Assembly: GCF_020711235.1 (NCBI RefSeq)
Contig: NZ_JAJFAV010000004.1
Location: 62,001-126,000 of the forward strand
Source: Hymenobacter sp. 15J16-1T3B
Lineage (GTDB): Bacteria; Bacteroidota; Bacteroidia; Cytophagales; Hymenobacteraceae
Direction of reading: 5' to 3'
DNA: 64,000 bases
Position 1 is the stretch's first letter. Each line of letters begins with the position of its first letter. The position numbers were made by a program, and so were the translations under genes. The notes under the pieces were generated by a model, which was given only the letters and a program-made list of their open reading frames with translations, ran no database searches and was not told the DNA's origin. Shown here piece after piece: positions 41,518 to 51,106 of this stretch.

Positions 41518-42684
41518 ATGACCTCCCCTCAACCCCGCTCCCTGGCCCTGCTGGGCTCCACCGGCTCCATCGGCACCCAGACGCTCGACGTGGTGCGCGC
41601 CCACCCCGGCCGCTTCCGCGTGGCCGTGCTCACCGCCCAGCGGCAAGCTGACTTGCTGGTGCAGCAGGCCCGCGAGTTTCGGCCCGCCGTGGTTGTCATC
41701 GGTGACGAGGCGCAGTACGCCGGCGTGAAAGCGGCTCTGGCCCAGCAGCCCGAAACGACCGTGTTGGCCGGCCCTGCCGGCCTGGCCGAAGCCGCCGCCC
41801 GCCCCGACGTGGACGTGGTGCTGACGGCCCTGGTAGGTTACGCCGGCCTGCTGCCCACCATTGCGGCCCTGAAAGCAGGCAAAACCATTGCCTTGGCCAA
41901 CAAGGAAACCCTGGTGGTAGCCGGGCAGCTCGTCACCAGCCTGGCCCGGCAGCACGGCGCGGCCATTTACCCCGTCGACTCCGAGCACTCGGCCATCTTC
42001 CAGTGCCTGGTAGGGGAGCAGCCCGGCTCGGTGGAGAAAATCATCCTTACGGCCTCGGGCGGGCCTTTCCGCGGCCGCTCGGCCCAGGAACTGGCCCGCG
42101 TGACCAAGGCCCAGGCCCTGAAGCACCCCAACTGGGACATGGGCGCCAAAATCACCATCGACTCCGCCTCGCTCATGAACAAGGGCCTGGAGGTCATCGA
42201 AGCCAAGTGGCTGTTTGGGCTGGCCGATGAGCAAATCGACGTGGTGGTGCACCCGCAGAGCATCATTCACTCCTTGGTACAGTTCCAGGACGGCTCCCTG
42301 AAGGCCCAACTCGGCCTGCCCGACATGAAATTGCCCATTCAGTACGCCCTGGGCTACCCCGAACGCCTGCCCAACCAGTTTCCGCGCTTCTCCTTTCTTG
42401 ATTACCCCACGCTCACCTTCGAGCGGCCCGACGGCGACACCTTCCGCAACCTGCCGCTGGCCTTCGAAGCCATGCGCCGCGGCGGCAACGCGCCCTGCGT
42501 GCTCAACGCCGCCAACGAAGTAGCCGTGGCCGCTTTCCTGCGCGAGCAAATCGGCTTCCTGCAACTGCCCGACGTGGTGGAAAGCTGCCTGCAACGGGTT
42601 TCGTACCTTGCCGAGCCTTCCCTTGACGATTACGTGCAGACCGACGCGGAAACCCGGCGCGTGGCGGCGGAGTTGGTGAAGTAG
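41518..42684 (+). CDS. dxr: 1-deoxy-D-xylulose-5-phosphate reductoisomerase
   Basis: The 388-residue enzyme has GSTGSIGTQTLDVV (13-26) as NADPH-binding loop, ALANKETLVVAGQLV, VDSEHSAIFQ, the substrate loop LTASGGPFRGRS, and the metal-binding KITIDSASLMNKGLEVIEA followed by VVVHPQSIIHS. It converts DXP to MEP, the first committed step of the MEP isoprenoid pathway. ATG 41518 gives the family start (MTSPQPRSLALLG). It is followed by a family A element and then rseP, the frequent dxr-rseP neighbour pair. Confidence 0.97.
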   Translation: MTSPQPRSLALLGSTGSIGTQTLDVVRAHPGRFRVAVLTAQRQADLLVQQAREFRPAVVVIGDEAQYAGVKAALAQQPETTVLAGPAGLAEAAARPDVDVVLTALVGYAGLLPTIAALKAGKTIALANKETLVVAGQLVTSLARQHGAAIYPVDSEHSAIFQCLVGEQPGSVEKIILTASGGPFRGRSAQELARVTKAQALKHPNWDMGAKITIDSASLMNKGLEVIEAKWLFGLADEQIDVVVHPQSIIHSLVQFQDGSLKAQLGLPDMKLPIQYALGYPERLPNQFPRFSFLDYPTLTFERPDGDTFRNLPLAFEAMRRGGNAPCVLNAANEVAVAAFLREQIGFLQLPDVVESCLQRVSYLAEPSLDDYVQTDAETRRVAAELVK

Positions 42685-42708
42685 CTAATTCTCAATAACG
42701 GGCCCACG

Positions 42709-42812
42709 CTGTCGTCCTGAGCGCAGCGAAGGACCTTATCACAGTTGAACGACCCGCGGCAGGTAGTTACTACCTCGCGTGGCAAGGTCCTTCGCTGCGC
42801 TCAGGATGACAG
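42709..42812. repeat. Palindromic element, family A (between dxr and rseP)
   Basis: Arms 42709-42737 (CTGTCGTCCTGAGCGCAGCG ... AAGGACCTT) and 42784-42812 are inverted repeats with one mismatch over 29 bp. The centre contains a small palindrome (AGGTAGTTACTACCT). Confidence 0.9.
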
Positions 42813-42840
42813 ACGGATTTTACTTGACAACTAACAACGA

Positions 42841-44232
42841 ATGGAAATTCTAATCATGGTCGGCCAGCTGCTGCTGGGCCTCTCCATCCTAGTAGGCGTG
42901 CACGAGGCCGGGCACATGATTTCGGCCAAGTGGTTCGGCATGCGGGTGGAGAAGTTCTCCATCGGCTTCCCGCCTAAGATTTTCGGCAAGCAAATCGGCG
43001 AAACCGAGTACATGATTGGCGCCGTGCCCCTGGGCGGCTTCGTCAAGATTACCGGCATGGTCGACGAGTCGCTGGACACCGACGCGCTCAGCGGGCCGCC
43101 CAAGCCCTACGAGTTCCGGGCCAAGCCGGCCTGGCAGCGCCTCATCGTGATGCTCGGCGGCATCATCGTCAACGTCATCACCGGCATCGTCATCTTCTCG
43201 GCCCTGACCTACGCCTACGGCGAGCAGTTCTTGCCCGCCAAGGAGGCCGAAAAGTTCGGCATTGCCCCCAGCAAGCTGGGCGAGCAAATCGGCTTCCGCA
43301 CCGGCGACAAGATTGTGAAAATCAACGGCCGGCCCTTCGACGAATTCAACGACGTGTACGCCACCGACGTGATTTTGGGCAACGGCAGCTACTACACCGT
43401 GGAGCGCAACGGGCAGCTGCTCGACATTGCGGTGCCCAAGGACTTCATGGACAAGCTCGCCGACAGCGACGAAGCCTTCTTCGTGGCCCCGCGCGACCCG
43501 TTCGTAGTGGAAGAAGTGGTACCGGGTGGTCCGGCTTCCAAGGCCGGTCTGCTCCCCGGCGACCAAATTACCCGCGTCGGCACCCAGGACATTCGCTTTT
43601 TCTCGGAGCTGCAGCAGGCCCTGGCTCTGAACGCCAACCGCGTGGAGAAACCCTCCCTGCTGCAGCGCGTGGTCAACGGCGTGAGCGGCAAAACCACCCC
43701 GCCCGCCCCGGCCGACAAAATCACCGACGTGCAGGTGCTGCGCAACGGCGCCCCCGTAACCCTGCACGTGCGCATCGACGAGGACGGCAAGGTGGGCTTC
43801 CGGCCCAAGTCGCTGCTGAACTTCAGCACCCGCAACTTTGGCATGGCTGAGTCGATTCCGCGCGGCACCAAGCAGGCGTTTGGCGTCATCGGGGCCCAGC
43901 TGAAGGCCTTCGGCAAGATTTTCCGCGGCGAAGCCTCGGCCCGCAAGTCGCTGGGCGGCCCCATTGCCATTGCCCAGCAGTACGGCGGCAAGTTTGACTG
44001 GGAGAAGTTCTGGTTCCTGACCGGTATGCTCTCGATGGTGCTGGCCTTCATGAACCTGCTGCCCATCCCGGCCCTCGACGGCGGCCACGTGATGTTCCTG
44101 ACCTACGAAATGCTTTCGGGCCGCAAGCCCTCCGACAAATTCCTCGAAAATGCCCAGAAAGTGGGCATGGTGCTGCTGCTGAGTTTGATGGTGTTTGTGT
44201 TCTTCAACGACATCTTTAAGTCGATTTTCTAA
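42841..44232 (+). CDS. rseP: RIP metalloprotease RseP (site-2 protease, M50)
   Basis: The 463-residue protein has the zinc motif HEAGH (21-25), a second transmembrane core with LLPIPALDGGH (Asp413), two PDZ regions (NKIVKINGRPF-type and GDQITRVGTQDI), and a C-terminal span (VGMVLLLSLMVFVFF). It cuts transmembrane regulators, such as anti-sigma factors, inside the bilayer. It follows dxr through a palindromic element. A strong terminator follows at 44256-44290. Confidence 0.96.
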   Translation: MEILIMVGQLLLGLSILVGVHEAGHMISAKWFGMRVEKFSIGFPPKIFGKQIGETEYMIGAVPLGGFVKITGMVDESLDTDALSGPPKPYEFRAKPAWQRLIVMLGGIIVNVITGIVIFSALTYAYGEQFLPAKEAEKFGIAPSKLGEQIGFRTGDKIVKINGRPFDEFNDVYATDVILGNGSYYTVERNGQLLDIAVPKDFMDKLADSDEAFFVAPRDPFVVEEVVPGGPASKAGLLPGDQITRVGTQDIRFFSELQQALALNANRVEKPSLLQRVVNGVSGKTTPPAPADKITDVQVLRNGAPVTLHVRIDEDGKVGFRPKSLLNFSTRNFGMAESIPRGTKQAFGVIGAQLKAFGKIFRGEASARKSLGGPIAIAQQYGGKFDWEKFWFLTGMLSMVLAFMNLLPIPALDGGHVMFLTYEMLSGRKPSDKFLENAQKVGMVLLLSLMVFVFFNDIFKSIF

Positions 44233-44255
44233 GCCCGCAGCCGCCGCCGAAACGC

Positions 44256-44290
44256 GTAATGCCATCCTCCGCCGCGGAAGATGGCATTAC
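44256..44290 (+). terminator. Rho-independent terminator of rseP
   Basis: GTAATGCCATC (44256-44266) pairs with GATGGCATTAC (44280-44290), with further pairing inward to a GCCGC loop; a T-run (TTTTT) follows directly. Confidence 0.85.
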
Positions 44291-44331
44291 TTTTTCCCCG
44301 GCGTTGTTGCAGACCTTAGATTCTTCTGTTT

Positions 44332-44829
44332 ATGCGTCGATTACTCGCCCTTGGGGCTTTGTTGCTCGCCCTAGCCACGGCGGCCTGGGCCCACGCCTAC
44401 CACGCCAGCATTATGGAAGCGCGCCTGAACGCGAAAACCCAGCAGCTGGAAGTGGCCCTGAAAGTCTTCAGCGACGACCTGGAAACGGCCCTGTCGGCGG
44501 GGCAGCCGCGGCACCTGAGCTTGAGTGAGATGGCGCCCGCCCAACTCACGCCCTTGCTGGCGACTTACGTGCGCCGCACCGTGGCCATCGGCACCAGGCC
44601 CGGGGAGGCGCTGCCCATCACCTACATCGGGCAGCAGACCGAGAAAGACGCGCAGTGGCTGTACTTCAGCGTGAAGCTGCCCGCCGCGGCGCGCGGCCTG
44701 AACCTGCGCCACCGCTTGCTCCTGGAGCAGTTTCCGGATCAAATGAACGTGGTGAACCTCGAAGCGGCCGGCAAAAAGCAAAGCGCGCTGTTTCGGGAGG
44801 GCAACGAGGAGCAACGCCTGAGCTGGTAG
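44332..44829 (+). CDS. DUF6702-like exported protein
   Basis: The 165-residue protein has a signal peptide (MRRLLALGALLLALATAAWA). The mature start HAYHASIMEARLNAKTQQLE and the following VALKVFSDDLETAL match the DUF6702 family as I recall it, whose function is unknown. Near the end it has LLLEQFPDQMNVVNLEAAG. It is likely periplasmic. Confidence 0.78.
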   Translation: MRRLLALGALLLALATAAWAHAYHASIMEARLNAKTQQLEVALKVFSDDLETALSAGQPRHLSLSEMAPAQLTPLLATYVRRTVAIGTRPGEALPITYIGQQTEKDAQWLYFSVKLPAAARGLNLRHRLLLEQFPDQMNVVNLEAAGKKQSALFREGNEEQRLSW

Positions 44830-44846
44830 CTGGCGGGAAAACAGGC

Positions 44847-45036
44847 CGTCATCCTTCATCTGGCGTACGCGCAGCGAAGGGTCTTGCTCTCACCCCGCAC
44901 CGCCGCTGATTCCAACGCGCTGGCTCTAATCCGCTGGAGTCAAAAAGCGCAGCCACCAACCTTTTAAGGCGTTGGTGGCTGCGCTTTTTGGTTTGTACAA
45001 GCTGCGAGGAAGGTCCTTCGCTTTGCTCAGGATGAC
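44847..45036. repeat. Palindromic element, family A, composite copy 2 (with internal hairpin)
   Basis: Degenerate left arm at 44847 (CGTCATCC ... GCAGCGAAGG) and right arm ending at 45036 (GAGGAAGGTCCTTCGC ... GCTCAGGATGAC). Inside is a perfect 20-bp hairpin (44941-44960 CAAAAAGCGCAGCCACCAAC with 44971-44990, loop CTTTTAAGGC). The block GCACCGCCGCTGAT also occurs, inverted, in the copy at 7904-8080, so the two copies share more than the arms. Confidence 0.82.
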
Positions 45037-45071
45037 TGGGCAAACAACGGGCTGTTTTTTCTCCGACCTGC

Positions 45072-45746
45072 TTACTCCCGGGCTTTCTGGCCCAGACCGA
45101 TGCTCAGGCCCAGCGACACTTCCAGGCCACCGGGGGCATACACGATGCGGTGGGCCAACCGGTCCACGGCGTCGGGCAGCTCCTGGCCCGGGTCCATGTG
45201 GTAGCGCATGGGGTTGCCGCTCACGCGCAGGCCGTAGCCCATGGTCCCGATAAGACCCACGCGGCCGGGGCGGCGACCGGGCTGCCAGCGCAGGCCCGAA
45301 CGCAGGTGCAGCACGGTGCAGGGGCGCACCGTGAGCGTGCCGGTGCGGTAGCCGTCGCCCTCGTACCAATCATCGCCGCCGCCTTCGCGCAGTTCGATGC
45401 TGTCCCAGCCGCCCGAGCGCACGAGGTTCAGGCCGAAGTAGGGCGACATGCGGCGCTCCGGCGCGAGGAAGTAGCGCGTGCCCACTCCCAGCTTGGTGCC
45501 GCTCAGCCCGATGCCGGTGCCCGCATTCACGTCGAGGCGGCGCGTAACGAGGTGGCTGACTTCCAGGCCGAAACCGTAGGGCGCGTCCCAGCCCATCGAC
45601 AGACCCAGGGCCGTAGCCCGGTATCGGGTAGTGGCCGGCAGGTCGGTGGGGGCTTGGGCAGTGGCGGCGCCGGCAGTGGCTAGCAACAAGGCCGCAGCGG
45701 CCAGTCCGCGTCGTAGAAAATGAGTAGTGGGAAACGGTGAATTCAT
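45072..45746 (-). CDS. Hypothetical outer membrane protein
   Basis: The 224-residue protein has a signal peptide (MNSPFPTTHFLRRGLAAAALLLATAGAATA-like start, cut after AQA) and strands with turns (ALGLSMGWDAPYGFGLEV; LDVNAGTGIGLSG; MSPYFGLNLVRSG; RVGLIGTMGYGLRVSG), ending in VSLGLSIGLGQ. This looks like a small barrel, function unknown. Confidence 0.68.
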   Translation of the reverse strand: MNSPFPTTHFLRRGLAAAALLLATAGAATAQAPTDLPATTRYRATALGLSMGWDAPYGFGLEVSHLVTRRLDVNAGTGIGLSGTKLGVGTRYFLAPERRMSPYFGLNLVRSGGWDSIELREGGGDDWYEGDGYRTGTLTVRPCTVLHLRSGLRWQPGRRPGRVGLIGTMGYGLRVSGNPMRYHMDPGQELPDAVDRLAHRIVYAPGGLEVSLGLSIGLGQKARE

Positions 45747-45836
45747 AGCACGAGGGAGTTCAGGTCAGGCCAAGAGAAACCACGGGGCTGCCCGAGGCTG
45801 CGCCGGCCACCTGACATGATGATGTGAGGCGGCGTC

Positions 45837-47843
45837 TTAATTCCAGCCGCCGGCTTCCTTGGCTTGCTTTTGCTCGGTTTCGGGCTTGACGAGGCGGAAC
45901 TCCACCCGCCGGTTGGTGCGCATATCCTCCTCCGTTACCTCTTCCTTCAGGGGCACGGTGCTGCCGTAGCCCCGGCTTTCGATGCGGTTGGGTTTGAGCT
46001 TGCCCTTGGTCTCGATGTACTTGCGGATGGCGTCGGCGCGGTCCTGCGAGAGTTTCTCGTTCACGTCCGGGTCGCCGGCGGCGTCGGTGTGGCCGGCAAT
46101 GCGCAGCTTGGTGTCGGGGTGGTCGACCATGAACACCACGATGCGGTCGAGGGTGGCGTGCATCTCTTGGCGGATGGTCGATTTACCCGCGTCAAATTCG
46201 ATGTTGCGGAAAATGAGCGGGATGTTGTAGTCGATGCTGGTGGTCATCAGCTTCATCACCGTATCGGCCTTCAGGTCAAATTTCTTTTCCACCGTGAAGT
46301 AATCCGGGCTCTGAATCAGCATCACGTACTTCGAGCCGTCAATGAGGTCGAAGTCGAAGGAGCCGTCGGGGCGCACGTACTTGGAGGCCACTTCAATGCC
46401 GTTGTCCACGTCGATGATGCTGATGATGCCGTTCAGCGGCTTCTGCGTCACGGAATCAATCAGCGAACCTTCTACGTGAGTGGTAGCCAGCGGCTGGGCC
46501 TCCATCGGCAGCGGAAAGGAGTAGAGGTCCAGATTCTTCATCTGCTTTTCCTCTGAGCGGGCGTAGTAGAGGTTCTTGGAGTCTGCGTCGATGGTGAAAT
46601 AGTACTCCGAGCCCTTGCCGTTCACCAGCGGGCCGATGTTGATGGGCTCCTGCCAGCGCCCGCCCACGCGGTAGGCCTTGTAGATGTCGAAGTCGCCGAA
46701 ATTCAGCAGCTGCCCGCGCGAGGAGAAGTACAGCACGTTGTAGAGCGGGTGGTAGAAGGGACTGACCTCACTTTCGCGCGTGTTGATGATGGGCCCCATG
46801 TTCTGGGCCTTGGCCCACTGCCCGTTCTTGAGCTTGAAGGTGAACCAGATGTCGGACAAGCCGAAGCCGCCGATGCGGTCCGACGCAAAATACAGCGTGT
46901 CCTCGGTGCGCGAGAGGGTGGGCTGCGAGTCCCAGCCGGTGGAGTTGACGGCCATGCCCAGGCTTTGCGGCACCGTCCACTGCCCGTTCTTGAACTTCGA
47001 CACGAACAGGTCGCAGTTGCCGTGGCAGGTGGGGCACTCGCAGCGCGAGAAGTACATGGTGGTGCCGTCCTTCGAGAGGCAGGCCGAGCCCTCGTTGTAG
47101 GGCGAGTTGATGGGCTTGGGCAGGGGCACCGCGTCGAGCCAGGACTCGCCCTCGCGCTTGGCCACGTACAGGTCCTCGTCGACCACGTTGTGAATGCCGC
47201 GCGTTTTGCGCTTGGAGGAGAAAATCAGCTGCTGCGAGTCGTCGTTGTAGCTCGGGCCGTAGTCTTCCACCTGCGAGTTGATGCCCGGGCCCATGTTGGT
47301 GTACACGCCCTTGGGCGGCCGGAAGGTGGCAATGTTCTTCCGGTACTCCACGATGTCGTAGTAGGTCTTGAGCGGCACGTACAGGTCCGCGTCTTTCTGC
47401 TCCAGCGAGTCGTAGTAGAGCTGCACTTTCGTCACGTCCTGGCGGTGGTGCTTCAGAGCGAGGCGGTAATAAGCCTTGGCCTTGTCCTCGTTGCCGGTGC
47501 GCTCGTAGAGCTGGCCCAGACGCCAGAGCATCATGTTGTTCTTGTAGAAGTTCTCGATGCCGAACTGGGCCACGTACTTCTCCAGCAGGTTGCGGGCGGC
47601 CGTCCAGTTCTTGCGCTTTTCGGCCTTGGCAATTTCGCGCAGCTGCTTTTTGTCCTCGAAATACGGAATGCGGTTGATGTTGATGAAGTCGGGCGTGGCG
47701 TCGGGGCGCACGCGCAGCTGCCGCGTAATCTTGCCTTTGAGGGCCCGCTGCTGGTTGGGTAAGTGCTTCTGGGCCTTTGCCGGCGCGGTCAGCGCAAGCA
47801 GGCCGAGAAGTAATAACAAATACTGGCGTATCAAACGAGACAT
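45837..47843 (-). CDS. OmpA family protein with TPR and PD40 propeller
   Basis: The 668-residue protein from ATG 47843 (MSRLIRQYLLLLLGLL, signal peptide) has a TPR-like helical part (about 60-120, RNLLEKYVAQFG; LYERTGNEDKAKAYYRLAL), a PD40 propeller region (PYNEGSACLSKDGTTMYFSR; LYFASDRIGGFGLSDIW), a small carboxypeptidase-like strand domain (VEGSLIDSVTQKPLNG) and a C-terminal OmpA domain (NIEFDAGKSTIRQEM, then TKLRIAGHTDAAG) that binds peptidoglycan. This domain order is that of Bacteroidota PorE/gliding-type OmpA proteins, but nothing proves T9SS membership. Confidence 0.88.
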   Translation of the reverse strand: MSRLIRQYLLLLLGLLALTAPAKAQKHLPNQQRALKGKITRQLRVRPDATPDFININRIPYFEDKKQLREIAKAEKRKNWTAARNLLEKYVAQFGIENFYKNNMMLWRLGQLYERTGNEDKAKAYYRLALKHHRQDVTKVQLYYDSLEQKDADLYVPLKTYYDIVEYRKNIATFRPPKGVYTNMGPGINSQVEDYGPSYNDDSQQLIFSSKRKTRGIHNVVDEDLYVAKREGESWLDAVPLPKPINSPYNEGSACLSKDGTTMYFSRCECPTCHGNCDLFVSKFKNGQWTVPQSLGMAVNSTGWDSQPTLSRTEDTLYFASDRIGGFGLSDIWFTFKLKNGQWAKAQNMGPIINTRESEVSPFYHPLYNVLYFSSRGQLLNFGDFDIYKAYRVGGRWQEPINIGPLVNGKGSEYYFTIDADSKNLYYARSEEKQMKNLDLYSFPLPMEAQPLATTHVEGSLIDSVTQKPLNGIISIIDVDNGIEVASKYVRPDGSFDFDLIDGSKYVMLIQSPDYFTVEKKFDLKADTVMKLMTTSIDYNIPLIFRNIEFDAGKSTIRQEMHATLDRIVVFMVDHPDTKLRIAGHTDAAGDPDVNEKLSQDRADAIRKYIETKGKLKPNRIESRGYGSTVPLKEEVTEEDMRTNRRVEFRLVKPETEQKQAKEAGGWN

Positions 47844-48212
47844 AGAAGAAGCAGCGCGGGAGCCCGGCGTGGGAAGCACAGGGCCTCAAAAATATAGCTT
47901 TTCGGTGACGGAACGCTACGGCATAACTGGACTAAGAGGGGAGAGGGTAGAAGGTTATAATGGATTGCGGTTTAAAATTGAGAATCTAGAAAAGAAATCC
48001 TATTTGTTCTGTCAGCTTCGTAGCTCCGGCCGCTTGCATATTCAGCTCGGTACTGGTGGCTCATGGCGTGCCCGGCGGCCTGCCGCAGTGGCGGTGTCCG
48101 CTTGCACACGCTGGCATGGCATGGCACTTGACAAAGCGGTATCTTCGTTTTCCGGATGGCCGCTGCGCCGTTCGGGGCTGCCATTCTGGCGCTGCTGCGC
48201 CTTCCCTACGCT
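47844..48212. other. Divergent intergenic region between OmpA-family gene and lon
   Basis: The 369-base gap is AT-richer than its surroundings at 47890-48010. A TATCTTCG (48140-48147), one mismatch from the -7 consensus, faces lon. I see no gene or RNA here. Confidence 0.4.
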
Positions 48213-50720
48213 ATGCCTAAAAAATCCCATCCGCGTTTGCCCGCCGGGCTTCACCTCATGACCGACGGCCCCGACGAGCTGGTGCAAGTCGTGTCGGCTG
48301 ACCCGGAACAGGGAACCCCCGAGCCGGGCGAAACGCCGGAAACGCTGCCCATTCTGCCCGTGCGCAACACCGTGCTCTTTCCCGGCGTGGTGCTGCCCGT
48401 TACCGTCACGCGCAAGAAAAGCATCCGCTTGGTGCGCCGTGCCTACCGCGGCAACAAGCTGGTAGGCGTGGTGGCGCAGAAAACCGGTAACGCCGAGGAC
48501 CCCGCCGTGGCCGACCTCTACGAGGTGGGTACCCTGGCCCGCATCCTGAAGCTGCTGGAGCTGCCCGACGGCAACACCACCATCATTATTCAGGGCCAGC
48601 AGCGCTTCCGCATTGCGGAAGTCACCCAGAGCACGCCCTACTATTCGGCTCGCGTGGAATACCTGCCCGAGCTGATGCCCACGCGCTCGACCAAGGAAGT
48701 CAAGGGCTTGGTGGCCTCGCTGAAAGACGCGGCCACCAAGATGCTCAAGCTCAACCCCGAAATTCCGCAGGAAGCCCAGGTGGCGCTGGACAACATCGAG
48801 TCGCCGGCGTTTCTGATTCACTTCCTGGCCTCCAACCTCAACGTGGAGGTGGGCCAGAAGCAGCAGCTGCTGGAAATCAACGAGGGCCAGCAGCGCGGCA
48901 CCCGCCTGCTGGAGCTGCTGCTCAAGGAAATCCAGCTGCTCGAAATCAAGCACGAAATCCAGAACAAGGTCCACACCGACCTGGACCAGCAGCAGCGCGA
49001 CTATTTCCTGCGCCAGCAGCTCAAAGTGCTGCAGGACGAGCTGGGCCAGGAAGGCCCCGACCAGGAGCTGGACAAGCTGCGCCTGCGGGCCAAGGACAAA
49101 AAGTGGCCCGAGGCTGTGGCCAAGCACTTCCAGAAAGAGCTGGACAAGCTCGGCCGCATGAGCCCCATGGCCGCCGAGTACCCGGTGAGCCTGAACTACG
49201 CCGAGTTCCTGCTCGATTTGCCCTGGGCCGAGTACACCAAGGACAACTTCAACCTCGCCCGCACCCGCAAAATCCTCGACCAGGACCATTACGGCCTGGA
49301 AAAGGTGAAGGAGCGCATCCTGGAGTACCTGGCCGTGCTCAAGCTCAAGCAGGACCTGCGCGCCCCGATTCTGTGCCTCTACGGCCCGCCCGGCGTGGGC
49401 AAGACTTCCCTGGGACGCAGCATTGCCACGGCGCTGGGCCGCAAGTACGTGCGCCTCTCGCTGGGCGGCGTGCGCGACGAAGCGGAAATTCGGGGGCACC
49501 GCAAAACCTACGTGGGCGCCATGCCCGGCCGCATCATCTCGCAGATCAAGAAGGCCGGCGCCTCCAACCCGGTGATGATTCTCGATGAGGTGGACAAGCT
49601 CAGCTCCGACTTCCGCGGCGACCCGCAGGCGGCCCTGCTGGAAGTGCTGGACCCCGAGCAGAATTCCACCTTCACTGATAACTACCTGGAAGTGGAGTAC
49701 GACCTCTCGCGCGTGCTCTTCATTGCCACCGCCAACTCGCTCGAGTCCATTCACCCCGCCCTGCGCGACCGGATGGAAATCATCGATTTGACGGGTTACA
49801 CGCTGGAAGAAAAAACCCAGATTGCCAAAAAGCACCTCTGGCCCAAGCAAGTGACCGAGCACGGCCTCACGGCCAAGGACGTGAGCATCAGCACCGCCGC
49901 CGTGCAGCGCGTGATTGACGACTACACCCGCGAATCGGGCGTGCGCAGCTTGGAGCGCAAGCTCGGGGCGCTGGCGCGCAACATTGCCAAGCACAAGGCC
50001 ATGAAGCAGGCCTTCCCGGCCAAGCTGGAGCCCGAGGACGTGACGAAAATCCTCGGCGCGGCCACCTACGACCGCGACCTGTACCAGGACAACGACACCG
50101 CCGGCGTGGTGACGGGCCTGGCCTGGACGTCGGTGGGCGGCGACATTTTGTTCATCGAAAGCCTGCTGAGCCGGGGGCGGGGCAAACTCACGCTGTCGGG
50201 CCAGCTCGGCGACGTGATGAAGGAATCGGCCGTGACGGCCTTGAGCTACCTGCGCAGCCGGGCCGAGGAGCTGGGCATCGACTACCGCCTCTTCGACCAG
50301 TACGACCTGCACATTCACTTCCCCGAGGGTGCCGTGCCCAAGGACGGGCCGTCGGCGGGCATTGCCATTTTCACCAGCATTGCCTCGGTGTTTACGCAGC
50401 GCAAAGTCCGCTCGCACCTGGCCATGACCGGCGAAATCACCCTGCGCGGCAAGGTGCTGCCGGTGGGCGGCATTAAGGAGAAAGTGCTAGCGGCCAAGCG
50501 CGCCGGCATCAAGGACATCATCCTGAGCCACAAAAACCGCAAGGACATCCTGGAAATCCCCGCCGAATACGTCAAGGACCTGCAGATTCACTACGCCGAC
50601 CGCGTCGACGACGTGCTGCAGGTGGCCCTGCTCGACGAGCTGGTGCCCAAGCCGCTGAAGCTGGTCGTGCGCGAGGAAGAAAAGGCTCCGGTGCCGCTGC
50701 ACGAAGTGGAAGTGCAGTAG
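48213..50720 (+). CDS. lon: ATP-dependent protease Lon (LonA)
   Basis: The 835-residue protein has the Lon N-terminal domain ([19 protein letters not shown]), the AAA+ domain with Walker A GPPGVGKT (391-398) and [19 protein letters not shown], and the C-terminal protease domain with Ser714 (KDGPSAG) and Lys757 (GGIKEK). It degrades misfolded and regulatory proteins in the cytoplasm. ATG 48213 is preferred, since the longer reading at 48156 begins only nine bases after the probable -7 box; ATG 48258 is also possible. A strong hairpin follows. Confidence 0.97.
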   Translation: MPKKSHPRLPAGLHLMTDGPDELVQVVSADPEQGTPEPGETPETLPILPVRNTVLFPGVVLPVTVTRKKSIRLVRRAYRGNKLVGVVAQKTGNAEDPAVADLYEVGTLARILKLLELPDGNTTIIIQGQQRFRIAEVTQSTPYYSARVEYLPELMPTRSTKEVKGLVASLKDAATKMLKLNPEIPQEAQVALDNIESPAFLIHFLASNLNVEVGQKQQLLEINEGQQRGTRLLELLLKEIQLLEIKHEIQNKVHTDLDQQQRDYFLRQQLKVLQDELGQEGPDQELDKLRLRAKDKKWPEAVAKHFQKELDKLGRMSPMAAEYPVSLNYAEFLLDLPWAEYTKDNFNLARTRKILDQDHYGLEKVKERILEYLAVLKLKQDLRAPILCLYGPPGVGKTSLGRSIATALGRKYVRLSLGGVRDEAEIRGHRKTYVGAMPGRIISQIKKAGASNPVMILDEVDKLSSDFRGDPQAALLEVLDPEQNSTFTDNYLEVEYDLSRVLFIATANSLESIHPALRDRMEIIDLTGYTLEEKTQIAKKHLWPKQVTEHGLTAKDVSISTAAVQRVIDDYTRESGVRSLERKLGALARNIAKHKAMKQAFPAKLEPEDVTKILGAATYDRDLYQDNDTAGVVTGLAWTSVGGDILFIESLLSRGRGKLTLSGQLGDVMKESAVTALSYLRSRAEELGIDYRLFDQYDLHIHFPEGAVPKDGPSAGIAIFTSIASVFTQRKVRSHLAMTGEITLRGKVLPVGGIKEKVLAAKRAGIKDIILSHKNRKDILEIPAEYVKDLQIHYADRVDDVLQVALLDELVPKPLKLVVREEEKAPVPLHEVEVQ

Positions 50721-50740
50721 CCGGTGGGTTTAGGTAGTTT

Positions 50741-50774
50741 AGCCCCGCCTCAGCAGAGTAGCTGAGGCGGGGCT
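50741..50774 (+). terminator. Rho-independent terminator of lon
   Basis: The 14-bp stem AGCCCCGCCTCAGC (50741-50754) pairs with 50761-50774 around a 6-base loop, followed by TCTCTTTT. Confidence 0.88.
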
Positions 50775-50792
50775 TCTCTTTTGATTACCACT

Positions 50793-51035
50793 ATGGATGC
50801 GGAACAGGTGAACAGCAAAGCCGATTTTCTCCAGTTCATGGCCACTCTGCAGCAGGATCTGGCCGATAATTCACCACCTTGGGAAAACCGCACGCTGGCC
50901 GATTATCTGGAAGCATTGGGACGTTGGGTGGAGGACATGGAAGGCTGGTATAGCAATACTGGACAGCAAATTCCACCTCAGATCAGCTGGCAGGTGTTTG
51001 CCAACATCTTGAAGGCGGCCAGCCTCTACGAGTAA
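50793..51035 (+). CDS. Small DUF7660-like protein
   Basis: The 80-residue protein (ATG 50793; a TTG at 50781 is possible) has the pattern DFLQFMATLQQDL, PPWENRTLADYLEALGRWVEDM, and PQISWQVFANILKAASLYE, which I associate with DUF7660. It is acidic and helical, with no signal or membrane segment. Function unknown, possibly an immunity-type protein by analogy only. GC is lower than its neighbours. Confidence 0.72.
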   Translation: MDAEQVNSKADFLQFMATLQQDLADNSPPWENRTLADYLEALGRWVEDMEGWYSNTGQQIPPQISWQVFANILKAASLYE

Positions 51036-51106
51036 AGGCGCGGCGACCTTATCATAAAACCGCAACCCCGGCGTTAGGCTCGCACATCCCTGTTATCTTA
51101 GCTGTA

